Below, one piece after another: positions 38,081-48,108 of a stretch of DNA of 64,000 nt. Origin of the DNA: Orientallactaga sibirica (Eukaryota > Chordata > Mammalia > Rodentia > Dipodidae); assembly GCA_036365145.1 (NCBI GenBank), contig JAEOAD010002856.1, positions 310,001 through 374,000 of the forward strand, read 5' to 3'. The notes beneath the pieces are model-generated. The model did not search any database and was not told the origin of the DNA. It worked only from the letters and a program-made list of their open reading frames with translations. The position numbers and the translations under genes are program-made. Each line of letters opens with the position of its first letter. Position 1 is the first letter of the stretch.

Positions 38081-38439
38081 GCAAGTGTTTTGATTTATGT
38101 CTGTCTTTGTTCTATGTCTATAAAACTTCATGAAACTGTTACCTTATTAGAGCATATTATTTGGGACCACCAGAATCCATCTTGGCAGACCATCTTCACT
38201 CATATTTGGCTTCAGAATGAGCTTTCTTATTCCCTTTGAGGATACACCTGGATCTTCTTTCAGGACATATAGAATACATTTTATCAAGCTTTCTAAACTA
38301 ATACCCAGTCATAAACTATATTAAAATAATTTTTCTCTCATTATATGTACATATATTTGCACATATGCCTATAAATTAACCACAGTTATTTTAAGCTTTT
38401 TTATCCTATATATAATGTATACATAATGTAATATAAATA
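38081..38439. other. Unassigned non-coding sequence
   Basis: AT-rich single-copy-looking DNA; no family or reading frame recognised. Confidence 0.55.
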
Positions 38440-38597
38440 GTTTTGGTTTCTTTGTTTTGAGGTATGGTCTCACTCCAGTCCAGGCTGACCTGGAATTTAC
38501 TATGTAGTCTCAGGTTGGCCTCAGACTCAGAGCAATCTTCCTTCCTTTGCCTCCCCAGTGCTAGAATTGAAGGCATGTACCAGCACACCAGCCTGAA
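38440..38597 (-). mobile_element. B1 SINE
   Basis: Minus copy, diverged. TTTTGAGGTATGGTCTCACTCC, CAGGCTGACCTGGAATTTAC, CCAGTGCTAGAATTGAAGGC. Confidence 0.9.
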
Positions 38598-39097
38598 ATA
38601 TGTATAGTGCTTTTTGTAACTCATCTAGACATATATTTTTGTATTTAGATGTAGTACACCATGGCAATATTGAGACTTATTTTATAAATGTGATTTTGTA
38701 TATACATACAAAAATACAAGTAGGATGTGTGTGATCACCATGCAGTGTAAGCTGAGCATAAACTGTGTCACACACATGTAACTCAGGCTTCCAGAAAGCA
38801 GTTGCATCTCCCTGCAATTTAAAAAATCTAACATCCCTTCATCGTGAAGGGAAATAAGGTTGTTGATTAAAACCTATCCTGATAACCTTGCCTGGATTCA
38901 ATTTGTATCCATAGTCATGCACACACCCCACAAGGCTATTGTGTATGGATGCATACCATCTTACATTAGAAACATTAAACGATCACTAAATACCCACCAG
39001 CAATGCCAAGCAGAAAATATTCTGTGATCTGTCTGCATTTTTGTAAGATTCTTCTCCCCCTGTAGCCTCTGAGAGGTGCTATAACCCCATCAGTTTT
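38598..39097. other. Unassigned non-coding sequence
   Basis: No coding region, RNA gene or repeat family recognised; AT-rich with TATACATACAAAAATAC-like stretches. Confidence 0.55.
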
Positions 39098-39321
39098 AAA
39101 CTGTTTTTATATTTTATAAATATAGTTGAGAGAGGGGGAGACAGAGACTAGAGAGAGAGAGAGAGAAAAAAGGCTCACCAGGGCCTCCAGCCACTGCAAA
39201 TGAACTCCAGATGCATGGGCCCCCTGTGTATCTGGCTTTATGTGGGTACTGAGGAATCACACCTGGGTCCTGAGGCTTTGCAGGCAAGTGCCTTAACAGG
39301 TAAGCCATTTCTCCAGCCCCT
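39098..39321 (-). mobile_element. DIP-like SINE
   Basis: Minus copy with AGAGAGAGAGAGAGAAAAAAGG, CAGGGCCTCCAGCCACTGC, CTGGCTTTATGTGGGTACTG and AAGCCATTTCTCCAGCCCC. Confidence 0.92.
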
Positions 39322-39349
39322 TAAATTATTTAAAAATTATTTCTTTATT

Positions 39350-39500
39350 TATTTGGTTTTTCAAGATAGGATCTCACACCAGCCCAGGATGACCTGGAAG
39401 TCACTATATCATCTCAGGCTGGTCTCAAACTCACAGCTGATCCTTCATACCTCTGCCTCCAAAATGCTGGGATTTAGGGCATGTTCCACCATGCCTGGCT
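39350..39500 (-). mobile_element. B1 SINE
   Basis: Minus copy. TTTTTCAAGATAGGATCTCAC, AGCCCAGGATGACCTGGAAG, ATGCTGGGATTTAGGGC, CCACCATGCCTGGC. Confidence 0.9.
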
Positions 39501-39502
39501 CT

Positions 39503-39560
39503 TAAACTTTTTTATACTTTATTTATTTCTTTGATTGAGAGAGAAAGAGTAGAATTTTAT
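39503..39560 (-). mobile_element. DIP-like SINE tail fragment
   Basis: Only the tail complement ATACTTTATTTATTTCTTTG and GAGAGAGAAAGAGTAG remain. Confidence 0.6.
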
Positions 39561-39565
39561 TTTAT

Positions 39566-39902
39566 GTATTACTTTGTTGTAGTCAGGTTCGCATTGCTGG
39601 CAGAAATCACCCAACCAAGAGCAGCTTGTGGGAAAAAAGTTTTATTTTGGCTTAGAGACTCAAGGGGAAGCTCCATGATGGCAGGAGGAAACAATGGCAT
39701 GAGCAGAGGGTGGACATCACTCCCTAGCCAGCAACAGGAGAATGTGCCAAACACTGGCAAGGGGAAACTGGCTATAATACCCAAAAGCCCATCCCCAACA
39801 AAACACTGCCTCCAGGAGGTTTTAATCTCCAAATCTCCATCAACTGGGAACCTAGCATTCAGAACACCTAAGTTTATGGGTGATACCTGAATCAAACCAA
39901 CA
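39566..39902 (-). mobile_element. Probable MaLR-type LTR, antisense
   Basis: The segment begins TTGTTGTAGTCAGGTTCGC and has ACCCAACCAAGAGCAGC, TTTTATTTTGGCTTAGAGAC and CTCCATGATGGCAGGAGG, then ends CCTGAATCAAACCAACA. The order (TG-like start, TTTATT poly(A)-signal complement, ATGGCAGGAGG, CAAACCAACA end) is reminiscent of an antisense MaLR (ERVL) LTR. The family is inferred from general resemblance only. The frames it opens on both strands are not genes. Confidence 0.5.
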
Positions 39903-40000
39903 TATATTTATTTCTTTGTGAGTCAGTGTCGATATAGCCCAGGCTGGTTTCAAATTCCTGGCCATCCTCATATCTCAGCCCTCCATGAGCTAGGACAAAA
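39903..40000 (-). mobile_element. B1 SINE fragment, diverged
   Basis: ATAGCCCAGGCTGGTTTCAAATTCC and CTCAGCCCTCCATGAGC remain of a minus-strand B1. Confidence 0.6.
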
Positions 40001-40017
40001 AGTGTGGGACAGTATAT

Positions 40018-40238
40018 CTGTTTTATTTTTTAATATTTTTATTTCTTTGCATGGGGACAGAGAGAGAGAGAGCAAGAGAGAGAGAGAATGAGAATGGGTG
40101 CACCAGGACCTCCTGTCAACTGCTAGATGTATGTGCCATTTTGTGCATCTGGCTTTAAGTGGATACTGGGGAATCAAACCTGGCTGGAAGGCTTTTCAAG
40201 CAAGTGCCATTGAGCTATTGAGCCATCTCCCCAGCCCT
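40018..40238 (-). mobile_element. DIP-like SINE
   Basis: Minus copy. GAGAATGGGTGCACCAGGACC, TGTGCATCTGGCTTTAAGTG, GAGCCATCTCCCCAGCCC. Confidence 0.92.
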
Positions 40239-40379
40239 GAATGCTCTTGCTACTTTGTAGTTTAGGTAACTCAGTACTTAATTTTAAATCGGTAAAATCA
40301 TACTATTTGTGGTCTACTGGGAGTAGATTTTTCCTTCAGTGAGTTATCCATTTTGATGCATGTATGTGTATATTATCCA

Positions 40380-40583
40380 GTTTTTAAAAATTTATCATTT
40401 ATTTATTTGCAAGTGGAGACATAGAGAGAGTGGATGCACCAGGGCCTCTAACCACTGCAAAAGAAACTCAAGATACATGTACCACTTTATAAATCTGGCT
40501 TTATGTGGGTACTGGGGAATCAAACCTGACTTGTTAGGCATTGTGGGCAAGTGCCTTAACCACTGAGCAATCTCTCCAGCCCT
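40380..40583 (-). mobile_element. DIP-like SINE
   Basis: Minus copy. TTTATTTATTTGCAAGTGGAG, GTGGATGCACCAGGGCC, CTGGCTTTATGTGGGTACTG, GAGCAATCTCTCCAGCCC. Confidence 0.92.
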
Positions 40584-40604
40584 TTTGTCTTATTTTTAAT
40601 GCAT

Positions 40605-40752
40605 TTAGCCAGGTATACACCTCTAATCCCTGCTCTCTAGCAGCTGAGGTAGGAGTATGGCCATGCATTCATAGCCAGCCTGGGCTACAGAGTGAATTGT
40701 ATGTCAGACTTGGCTACAGGGAGACTGAATCCAAAGAAACAGTAAAATAAAT
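40605..40752 (+). mobile_element. B1 SINE, diverged
   Basis: Plus copy. TAGCCAGGTATACACCTCTAATCCC, GCTGAGGTAGGAGTATGG, CCAGCCTGGGCTACAGAG, then an A-rich end. Confidence 0.8.
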
Positions 40753-41004
40753 TGCAGAGTATAGCATTGGTATTTGTGTGTGTGTGTGTGTGGTGTTGGG
40801 GGAAATGCACATGTCACAGTGTGTACGTAGCACTCAGAGGAAAGTCTCAGGGTGTCAGGTCTCACCATTCACCATGTTTGAGAGAGAGAGAGAGAGAGCA
40901 AGAGATATGATTTCTGCAGTATCCACCAGGCTAACCACCCCTGCAAGCTTTGGGTATTTCCTGACTCTGTCTCCCATTGGTGTAGGTACTTTCAGATGAC
41001 AGAT

Positions 41005-41406
41005 ACAGGCCTTATCTCATGGGTTCTGGGGCTTCCAATTTTTTTTTTTTTTTTTTTTTTTTTTCGAGGTAGGGTCTCACTCTAGCCCAGGCTGACCTGA
41101 CCTGGAATTCACTATGTAGTGTCAGGGTGACCTCGAACTCACAGCAATCCTCCTACCTCTGTCTCCCGAGTGCTGGGATTAAAGGTGTGCGCCACCACAC
41201 CCAGCTCCAAATTTTAATCCTCAGGGTCTTACTCTACTTAGAAACTAGAAAATTGTCCCGGTATTTTTGATTAGAGGTGTGTACCACGATATCTGGCTAA
41301 ACACATTAAAAATAAGACAGGCCTTATCCCGTGGGTCCTGGGGGTTCCAAACATTAGTCCTCAGGTTCTTACCCTATTTAGAAACTTGAAATTTGTCCCA
41401 GCCCCA
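41005..41406. repeat. Local duplication of about 85-110 bp interrupted by B1
   Basis: CAGGCCTTATCTCATGGGTTC at 41,008 and CCTCAGGGTCTTACTCTAC after the B1 correspond to CAGGCCTTATCCCGTGGGTCC at about 41,319 and CCTCAGGTTCTTACCCTAT. The two copies are diverged, so the duplication is old. The rest up to 41,647 is unassigned. Confidence 0.75.
41040..41212 (-). mobile_element. B1 SINE, well preserved
   Basis: Poly-T (about 25 bp), then GAGGTAGGGTCTCACTCTAG, an 8-bp internal doubling (CTGACCTGACCTGG), GTGCTGGGATTAAAGG and GCGCCACCACACCCAGC. It is inserted into one of two near-tandem copies of a local sequence (see 41,005-41,406). Confidence 0.95.
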
Positions 41407-41647
41407 GCTAGAGAAAGACCCTACATCCAAAAAGAAAACAAAAAAATAGATAAATTTATTAAACTTTGTCATATAAATGTATGAAGAGGAATAATTACAG
41501 TTCATATAAAGGCATGGTACTAGCTGCAATTTTAGTTTCATGTGGTCCCTGGGAACATTTTCCTATGGGTTAATGTGAGCTTCTGTAGTTAGGATGTGTC
41601 TGTGTGTTGGGGGAGGCTATATATGTAACTTGGGGTTCCTATGTTCT

Positions 41648-41800
41648 TTTTTTTTTTTCAAGTAGGGTTTTGCTCTAGCCCAGGCTGACCTGGAATTCAC
41701 TACTAGGTAGTCTCAGGCTGGCCTTAAACTCATAGCCATCCTCCTACCCCTGCCTCCCCAGTTCTGGAATTAAAGGTGTGTGCTACCACACCCAGTAATT
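41648..41800 (-). mobile_element. B1 SINE
   Basis: Minus copy. Poly-T, CAAGTAGGGTTTTGCTCTAG, CCCAGGCTGACCTGGAATTC, TGGAATTAAAGGTGTGTGC, ACCACACCCAGTAA. Confidence 0.92.
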
Positions 41801-42053
41801 TTTTTAATTTTTTTATTATTTTATTTATTTTTGGAGAGAGAGACAGAGAGGGAGAGGGAGACAGAGATGGGCGCGCCAGCAGTCTCTCAGCTGCTTGAAT
41901 TCACTAAATATTTGCAATTTTGATTGTGCCCTTGCCTCACTTTGCATCTGGCTAAACGTGGGACCTGGAGATTGGAACAGCTGGACATTGGAACCAGCAG
42001 TTCTTAGGCTTAGCAGGCAGGCGCCTTAGCCACTAAGCCATCTCTCCAGCCCC
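41800..42053 (-). mobile_element. DIP-like SINE inserted at the end of a B1
   Basis: Minus copy with TTTATTTTTGGAGAGAGAG, GCATCTGGCTAAACGTGGG, AAGCCATCTCTCCAGCCC. The B1 end ACCCAGTAATTTTT appears on both sides (about 41,792 and 42,055), giving a clear target-site duplication. It carries extra internal sequence compared with other copies (about 41,880-41,940). Confidence 0.88.
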
Positions 42054-42141
42054 ACCCAGTAATTTTTGAAGATGATTATTTTATTTGCATTTTGACACTT
42101 TCATAGATAGATATAATGCATTTTTATTTTATTCCCCTCAA

Positions 42142-42144
<3 letters not shown>

Positions 42145-42184
<40 letters not shown>

Positions 42185-42232
42185 TTTTGAGGTAGGGTCT
42201 CATTCTACTCCAGGCTGACCTGGAATTCACTT
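42145..42232. repeat. CT microsatellite and truncated minus-strand B1
   Basis: An uninterrupted CT run lies at 42,146-42,179. It is followed by TTTTTTTGAGGTAGGGTCTC and CAGGCTGACCTGGAATTCAC, the 3' half of an antisense B1 that stops abruptly. Confidence 0.85.
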
Positions 42233-42284
42233 TTAACAGTTTTCCAGCCCTAATTTAACTCGATCCATATGCCCTATTTTTCTA

Positions 42285-42489
42285 TATTTCATAATACTTT
42301 ATTTCTGAAAGAGAGGGAGGGAGAGAGATAGAGAGAGAATAGGGTGGCCAGGGCCTCTACCAATGAAAACAAACTCCAGATGCATGCTCCACTTTGTGCA
42401 TCTGGCTTATATGGGTCTTGGAAAACCAAACTGGGTTTCTTTGGCTTCAACAGCAAGTGCCTTTATCACAGAGCTTTCTCTCCAACCCC
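42285..42489 (-). mobile_element. DIP-like SINE, diverged
   Basis: Minus copy. TTTATTTCTGAAAGAGAGGG, CAGGGCCTCTACCAATG, TTTGTGCATCTGGCTTATATGG, CTTTCTCTCCAACCCC. Confidence 0.85.
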
Positions 42490-42815
42490 CATATTCCCTA
42501 TTTTTCCATTTTGACATCAAATTGTTTTGCACAATGAATGTATGCATCTTAAACGGAATTATGTGGTACTGGAGATTGGAGCCCTGGCTGTCACCGACCC
42601 TAGGAATTTACCTATTATAAGCATCGGTTAGGACATGTGCTGGAGATGTTTCTTGACTTTGATTGTTTTTTGGAATTTTGCTTCATCCAAAACTGCAATT
42701 TCACATGCTTTTCCCCCCAATTGTTAGTGACAGTGAGCCTCGAGTTGCATGCTAAGGTGTGAACATGAGGAATCAACTCAGTGTGGTGTCATGCAAGGAG
42801 AGGATGACCTGGAAA
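42490..42815. other. Unassigned non-coding sequence
   Basis: No recognisable element, RNA or coding frame. Confidence 0.5.
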
Positions 42816-43016
42816 GGTTTTATTTTTATTTATTTATTTGAGAAAGAGAGAGAAAGAGGCAGATACATAGAGAGAGTGGGTATCTAGCCACTACAGACAA
42901 ACTGCAGACACATGCTCCACCTTGTGCATGTGGTTTACTTGTGTACTGGAAAATTGAACCTGGGTCCTTTGGCCTTGCAGTAAAGCACCTTGACTGCAAA
43001 GCTATCTCTCCAGCCC
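42816..43016 (-). mobile_element. DIP-like SINE
   Basis: Minus copy. TTTATTTATTTATTTGAGAAAG, CTCCACCTTGTGCATGTGG, GAACCTGGGTCCTTTGG, AGCTATCTCTCCAGCCCC. Confidence 0.9.
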
Positions 43017-43084
43017 CAAAGGGAGTTTTGAGCATAGCCTGGCTGGATGTGAGGATCCCCATCTAAAACTGGAATATGTTGTGA

Positions 43085-43174
43085 ATCTGACTTACATTGC
43101 TTCTGGGGAATCAAACCTGGATCCTTAGGTTTCAAAGGCAAGCATGTTAACTACTAATCTGTCTCTCTAGCCCT
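43085..43174 (-). mobile_element. DIP-like SINE fragment (5' part)
   Basis: TTCTGGGGAATCAAACCTGG, GATCCTTAGGTTTCAAAGGC and CTGTCTCTCTAGCCC remain. A second copy follows directly. Confidence 0.85.
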
Positions 43175-43369
43175 AAAAATATTTTTATTTATATATTTTC
43201 AAGCAGAGAGAGATGGGGAGGAAGAAGCGAGGTAGAATGAATGGGCATGCCAGGACCGCCAGCCACTGCAAATGAACTCCAGACACATGTACCACCTTGT
43301 GCATCTGGCTTAGATGAGTCCTGGTTTTGCTGGCAAGTGCCTTCACTGCTGAGCCATCTCTCCAGCTCC
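43175..43369 (-). mobile_element. DIP-like SINE
   Basis: Minus copy abutting the previous fragment, probably inserted near its head. GAATGGGCATGCCAGGACC, ACCACCTTGTGCATCTGGC, GAGCCATCTCTCCAGC. Confidence 0.9.
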
Positions 43370-43529
43370 TAACTCTGTTTTTAAATCTCCAAACATGTAG
43401 CTTGATTGAACATCTTCTGTGCTGTCTTTTTTTTCTTCCTTTGAGTTCTTCCAAAGCAGCTAGGATAAAGGCAGGCTCATTCCTTCCCACCCAGAGGACC
43501 CAGCTGTATCTCAAGTAGGTGAACAAGTG

Positions 43530-43640
43530 GTGGATAATACTGGTGGTGCACACCTGTAATGCCAGCAATCGGGAGGTGGAGGCAGGAGGACTGCCGATTG
43601 AGGTCAATCTGAGTCTCACAGAGAATCCCTTGTCTCCATC
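43530..43640 (+). mobile_element. B1 SINE fragment, old
   Basis: TGGTGGTGCACACCTGTAATG, CGGGAGGTGGAGGCAGGAGG and GAGGTCAATCTGAG are the 5' half of a diverged plus-strand B1. Confidence 0.75.
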
Positions 43641-44112
43641 CACCAACCAGAACAACATAATGACCAGAGTCACCTCTTCCCACGAGGAAGGTTCCTGAAA
43701 TAGGAGTGAACAGCAATTGGTTTGAAAGCAGAAGGTGTGTGTGTGTGGGGGGGTTGGGGTGTTTTCAGGAAAACCAAATCCTCCACTCACATCCTCTCTC
43801 CTCATTGCGCTTGTCTTGAGTGGTGCACAAATGGTATCACTCTTTCTCTGGCAGACAGTCATGTGTTGTCTTTAGGAGAATCAAAAAAAAAAACAGAAGC
43901 AAACACATAAATCATCCATTTTCTGTGATGCTGTTTTTCTTTTTTTCTTGTCTTTTCTTCAATTGCAAAGTTACAAGGCAGACTTTTCAGTGCATTTTCA
44001 TATGACTTTGATAAAGTGTATCCAGGAGGGTCATCTACCATGGATTTACCCTCAGTGGTTATGAGTGTTACATGGTCCATATAGCGATGAGATGTGGTTA
44101 TTTTTAATTTTC
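43641..44112. other. Unassigned non-coding sequence
   Basis: Contains a short GTGTGTGTGTGTGGGGGGG stretch near 43,735 and an A run near 43,888. No gene recognised. Confidence 0.5.
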
Positions 44113-45203
44113 TTATGTGTATGTATGTGGTGTGTTTGTATGTATGTGTGGTATGCTGTGTGTGTATATGTTTGTTTGTGTGTGTGTGTGTGTGTGATGT
44201 GGTGTGACTGTAATTGGTGTGTATGTGTGTGGTGTGCTGTGTGTGTGTTGTGTATGTATGTGTGTGTCTATGTATGTGATAAGTGTGTGGTGTATGTGTC
44301 CGTGTATGTGTGTGATGAGTATGTGGTGTTTGGAGGGTTGTATGTGTATGTGTATGTGTGTGTGGTTTATGTGTCATGTATATATATGTATGTGTGTGGG
44401 ATGTGTGGGGTTTGTGTTTGTGTGGGATGTGTGTTATATGTGGTGTGATGTTTGTTATGTGTGGTGTGTGTATGTGTGTTGGGTGTATGTATGTTGTGTG
44501 GTATGTGTATGTGTGTGTGTGTGTATGTGTGGAATGTGTGTTTGGTGTGTGGTGTGTGATGAAGGGCATGTGGGGTTTGTATTTGTGTGTGTGATGTGTG
44601 TGTTGGGTGTGGTGTTTGTGTGGGTGTGTGAGTGTGGTGTGTCTATGTGTATGATGTGTGTGTGTGTGTGTGTATGTGTGTTTGTGGTGAGGGGGTATAT
44701 GTGTCTGTATGTATGGTGTGTCTGTCTGTGTTTGTGTGTGTGATGTGTATGCGTTGTGTATGTGTGGTGTGTGTGTGTGTGTGTGTGGTATTGGGTGTGT
44801 GGGGTTTGTGTTTGTGTGTTGATTGTGTGTGTATGTGTGGTGTATGTGTCTGGGATGTGTGGTGTGTCTGTGTATGATTTGTGTATGTGTGTGGGGTGTG
44901 TGTATGTGTGTATGTGGGGTGTGGATGTGTATAGTGTATATGTGTGTGTGGGGGGAGTGTGTGTATATGTGTATGTGGTTTGTGGGGGTCTGTAGTGTGT
45001 GGGGGAGTGTGTATATGTGTGTGCTGTGTGTATGTGGTATATGTGGGGTCTATGTGTCTATGAGTATGTTTGGTGTGTGTATGTATTTGTGTGTGTGATA
45101 TGTGTGTGTTATGTATGTATGGTGTGTTGTGGTTTGTGTTTGTGTGAGGGATGTGTGTATATGTGTAGTGTGTGTATGTATGAGATGTGTGTATGTGTGT
45201 GTG

Positions 45204-45238
<35 letters not shown>

Positions 45239-45266
45239 TGGAGGTGTAGTGTGTTTATGGTGTGTG

Positions 45267-45300
<34 letters not shown>

Positions 45301-45322
45301 TGTGTTTGTGTGTGTGTGTAGT
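44113..45322. repeat. TG-rich degenerate microsatellite block, 1.2 kb
   Basis: Almost entirely TG/TATG/GTGG words with short interruptions, for example pure TG runs near 44,180-44,196, 44,650-44,672 and 45,205-45,231. Long open frames on both strands encode only Cys/Val/Met or His/Thr runs and are compositional artefacts. Alternating purine-pyrimidine composition favours Z-DNA. Confidence 0.95.
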
Positions 45323-45370
45323 CCAGAGATTGACATCTGCTGTTTGATTTTAATGCTCTACATCTTATTC

Positions 45371-45578
45371 TATGAGACAGGGTCTCCCTGATCCTGGAGC
45401 TCCCCAATTCAGCTAAGCCATCTGGCCGGCATGTGCCAGGGATGCTCCTGCCTCCACTTCCCCAGCCCCAGGATGATAGTTGCATGCCACCATGCTTGGA
45501 TTTGTGGGAGTGCTGGGGATTCAAACTCAGATCTTTGAACTTACATGGCAAACTGGGAAGCCATCTCCCCAGAACTAT
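45371..45578 (-). mobile_element. B4-type composite SINE
   Basis: GAGACAGGGTCTCCCTGATCC, CATCTGGCCGGCATGTGCC, TGCATGCCACCATGCTTGG and GTGCTGGGGATTCAAACTCAG, then GGAAGCCATCTCCCCAG. A B1-like half fused to a tRNA-like half is the layout of rodent B4. Confidence 0.7.
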
Positions 45579-45667
45579 GGATCATGAAACACATTAGCTT
45601 TGTCCTGGAGGTTATAGACTGGGAATTTCTCTCAACGGTATCATTACAATGATGGACATAATTATGG

Positions 45668-45800
45668 TGTTTTTATTTTAAATTATAATTATTTGAGAGA
45701 CACAGAAGGAGAGAGAATGGATGCACCAGAAACTTTCCACCACACGCCCATTCTCACTCTCCCTTTCTCTCTTTCCCTCTCTCTGTCTCTAATAAATAAA
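45668..45800. mobile_element. Head-lacking SINE fragments in inverted arrangement
   Basis: A minus-strand SINE tail (TTATTTGAGAGACACAGAAGG, GAATGGATGCACC, to about 45,735) meets a plus-strand tail (CGCCCATTCTCACTCTCCC to TAATAAATAAATTT). Their central parts are missing, so this is a small inverted duplication or paired insertions with a deletion. Confidence 0.7.
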
Positions 45801-46016
45801 TTTATTTAATTATTTATTTATTTGTAAGCAGAGAGAGACAGATACATAGAGAAAGGCTGAAAGAATGGGCATGCCAGGGCCCCAGCCACTGCAAATGAAC
45901 TCAGATGCATGCACCACCATGTGCATCTGGCTTTACATGGGTACTGGGGAATTGAACTCAGGTCATTAGGCTTTGCAGGTGAGTGCCTTAACTGCTGAGC
46001 CATTTTTTCAGCACCA
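45795..46016 (-). mobile_element. DIP-like SINE
   Basis: Minus copy. TTATTTATTTATTTGTAAGC, GAATGGGCATGCCAGGGCC, CTGGCTTTACATGGGTACTG, GAGCCATTTTTTCAGC. Confidence 0.92.
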
Positions 46017-46058
46017 TACACTCCTTTTCTACTCCAAGATAATCCCCATAGTTCTTAT

Positions 46059-46060
<2 letters not shown>

Positions 46061-46107
<47 letters not shown>
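46061..46107. repeat. CA microsatellite
   Basis: Uninterrupted (CA)n of about 23 copies. Confidence 0.98.
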
Positions 46108-46108
<1 letters not shown>

Positions 46109-46342
46109 TAAGTTCAGGAACACAACATTCAAAGGAATAGTCTTTCAATGCCTGTTGGAATGTTCTCCCTCCTTGAGATATCATGTCCCCTTCAGAGAAT
46201 CCATGCATAACATTCTTCGAAGGTGATTTTCTTTATGAGCTCAATCAGATGCTATTTGCATTCCGTGAGCTCTTCATGCTGGCTGTAGCATGAAGACCAG
46301 ACCCTGTGAGTCATGCCATTGCTCATTTAAAAAGCATGACAG

Positions 46343-46524
46343 GGCTGGAGAGATGGCTTACCAGTTAAGGCACTTGCCTGTGAAGCCTAAGACCCAGGTT
46401 CAATTCCCCAGAACCCAGGTAAGCCCAAATGCTCAAGATGGTGCATGTGTCTGGAGTTGCTTTGTAGAGGTTTGAAGCCATGGTGTGCATGCTTTCTCTC
46501 TCTCAAATAAATAAATAACTAAAT
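46343..46524 (+). mobile_element. DIP-like SINE with target-site duplication
   Basis: Plus copy. GGCTGGAGAGATGGCTTACC head, GGTTCAATTCCCCAGAACCC, CTCTCTCTCAAATAAATAAA tail. It is flanked by AAAGCATGACAG at 46,331-46,342 and 46,525-46,536. Confidence 0.94.
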
Positions 46525-46564
46525 AAAGCATGACAGCAGTGTAAACATTTACTGATGAGTGATG

Positions 46565-46798
46565 TCTGCAGTTCATAAGGGCCACTATGGCAAAACCAAA
46601 GGAACCCATGTTCAATTCTCCAGATTCCACATAAGCCAGACACACAAAAGGTGAGGCAAACACAAGGTTGCACATGCCCACCAGGAGGCACAAGGGAATG
46701 GAGTTCAACTGTAGTGGCTGAGGCCCTGGCATCCAAATTCTCTCTGTCTCTGTTTCTCTCTCTTTAACAAATAAAAATAAATAAATAAATAAATGAAA
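46565..46798 (+). mobile_element. DIP-like SINE, diverged
   Basis: Plus copy with a decayed head (GCAGTTCATAAGGGCC), TTCAATTCTCCAGATTCCAC, ATAAGCCAGACACAC, and the tail TAACAAATAAAAATAAATAA. Confidence 0.8.
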
Positions 46799-46815
46799 AC
46801 GAAATAGAAGGCCTC

Positions 46816-47245
46816 AGGATGGAAGGATGGCTTAGCAGTTCAGGTACTTGCCTGCAAAGTCAATGGACCCAGATTCAATTTCTTTTTTAAAATTAATTAA
46901 TTATTTATTTTTTAGACACAGAGAAAGGGTGGAGAGACAGGAGAGAGAGAGAGAGAGAGAGAGAATGGGTGTGCCAGGACTTCTAGTCACTGCAGATGAA
47001 CTCCAGACGCATGCACCACCATGTGCATCTGGCTTACTTGGGACCTAGAGAATCAAACTGGGGTCCTTAGGCTTTGCAGGCATGTGCCTTAACCTCTAAG
47101 CCATCTATCCAGCCCTCAATTCCTCAGGACCCATGTAAGGTAGCACAAGGTGGCACATGCATCTGGAGTTCAAATGCAGTGATGGAAGCCCTGACATGCC
47201 TGTTATCTCTCTCTCAAATAAATAAATATTAAATATTTTTAATAG
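46816..47245 (+). mobile_element. DIP-like SINE split by another SINE
   Basis: The plus-strand head (GGATGGCTTAGCAGTTCAGG to CCCAGATTCAATT, ending about 46,880) is continued at 47,117 by CAATTCCTCAGGACCCATG and the tail CTCTCTCAAATAAATAAATA. The insert occupies 46,881-47,117. Confidence 0.88.
46881..47117 (-). mobile_element. DIP-like SINE nested in a DIP-like SINE
   Basis: Full minus copy. A GA tract at about 46,942-46,964, GAATGGGTGTGCCAGGAC, ACCACCATGTGCATCTGGC, AAGCCATCTATCCAGCCC. CAATT words near both edges suggest a short target duplication. Confidence 0.9.
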
Positions 47246-47650
47246 AAGGTTCTAGAAGGTATTTTATGCACTGCATGAACCAAGACAGCTTATGTTGTAA
47301 GTGGGGGGGGTTGTTTGCACTGGACTCAATATCTCTTTGGGTCTTATTTTTTCCATCATGGGTTTTTTGGAGTTTCCATAAGGAACCACTGCCCTCAGTA
47401 GCTGATGGATGGTGGGAGCACCCCTGGGGGATACACAGTCATTGGAAACCGGTGCCATCCTGAAGGAGGATTACCTACACTGTGCAATGAACACTGTGAG
47501 CTCCACCGTGCCTCTGCCTCCTGACACCAGACCCTATCCATGAGAGACTGCCTGCCATCTCTTGGATCTGTTGCAAAGCTCTCTCTTCTCCCTTGGCTCT
47601 GCTTCCTTGGAGTCCTTGCACAAGGACACCTGGAGATGTGGGTGTGAGCC

Positions 47651-48108
47651 ATGTCGAGGCCCAAGGTACTGGTATGGCTCCCCTTGTGCTTCACATCCAT
47701 GCACATCATACTACACTCCAACATCCTCCTGTGGATAACTGCCTTGACCATCAGATTCACCCTCATCAACAGCCAGCCACAGTATCCCATGGTGAACACC
47801 AGTTATGGAAAAAATCCAGGCTCTGAGAACAACAGTGCACAATGAGATCTTGGGTCCTGTGGAGAAATACCTGGGTGTCTCCTACACCTCACCCCCTCAC
47901 CAGAGAGAGGTGTTTTCATCCCCTGAAGCCTCATTCCTTCTGGATTGACATCCACAATGCCACCCAGTTTGTAGGAGTGTGCTCCCAGCACCAGGACATG
48001 ACATGCTTCCTATCTGGTTCACAACCAGTTTTGATACCCTGATGACCTACACCCAAGATCAGAACAAAGACTGCCTGTACTGGAACATCTACATGCCCAC
48101 TGAAGATG
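47651..48108 (+). pseudogene. Nlgn4: Neuroligin-4 first coding exon, frame-broken
   Basis: Neuroligins are postsynaptic adhesion proteins with a cholinesterase-like ectodomain that binds neurexins. ATG at 47,651 opens [16 protein letters not shown], a signal peptide close to that of neuroligin-4, and continues to [14 protein letters not shown]. The frame then shifts at an A-run (47,809-47,814). The next piece reads [19 protein letters not shown] second shift leads to [14 protein letters not shown] (from 47,941). A third leads to [20 protein letters not shown] and [17 protein letters not shown]. No in-frame stop lies within the homologous pieces. The exon ends at 48,108 with an intact donor GTAAGT, so this is a genomic exon, not a retrocopy. 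Neighbouring exons are not visible downstream. It may be a decayed gene, or a live gene with sequencing indels; three frame changes favour decay. The region just upstream (about 47,260-47,650) could hold the exon's 5' UTR. Confidence 0.85.

Noticed and set aside
39531..39895. Opposed open frames of 119 and 108 codons.
   Set aside because: They lie in a probable LTR, overlap fully on opposite strands and show no motif.
43185..43862. A 225-codon minus-strand open frame.
   Set aside because: It spans a SINE, a B1 fragment and unassigned DNA; composition is arbitrary and no family is recognised.
44065..45391. Long open frames (up to 236 codons on the minus strand) in the TG tract.
   Set aside because: They encode only Cys/Val/Met or His/Thr runs imposed by the dinucleotide repeat.
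47264..47799. A 134-codon minus-strand frame opposite the Nlgn4 exon.
   Set aside because: The plus strand has clear neuroligin homology, so the minus frame is a shadow.
47651..48108. Processed (retrotransposed) neuroligin copy.
   Set aside because: Homology stops exactly at a consensus splice donor and intron-like sequence follows; no poly(A) tail is seen.
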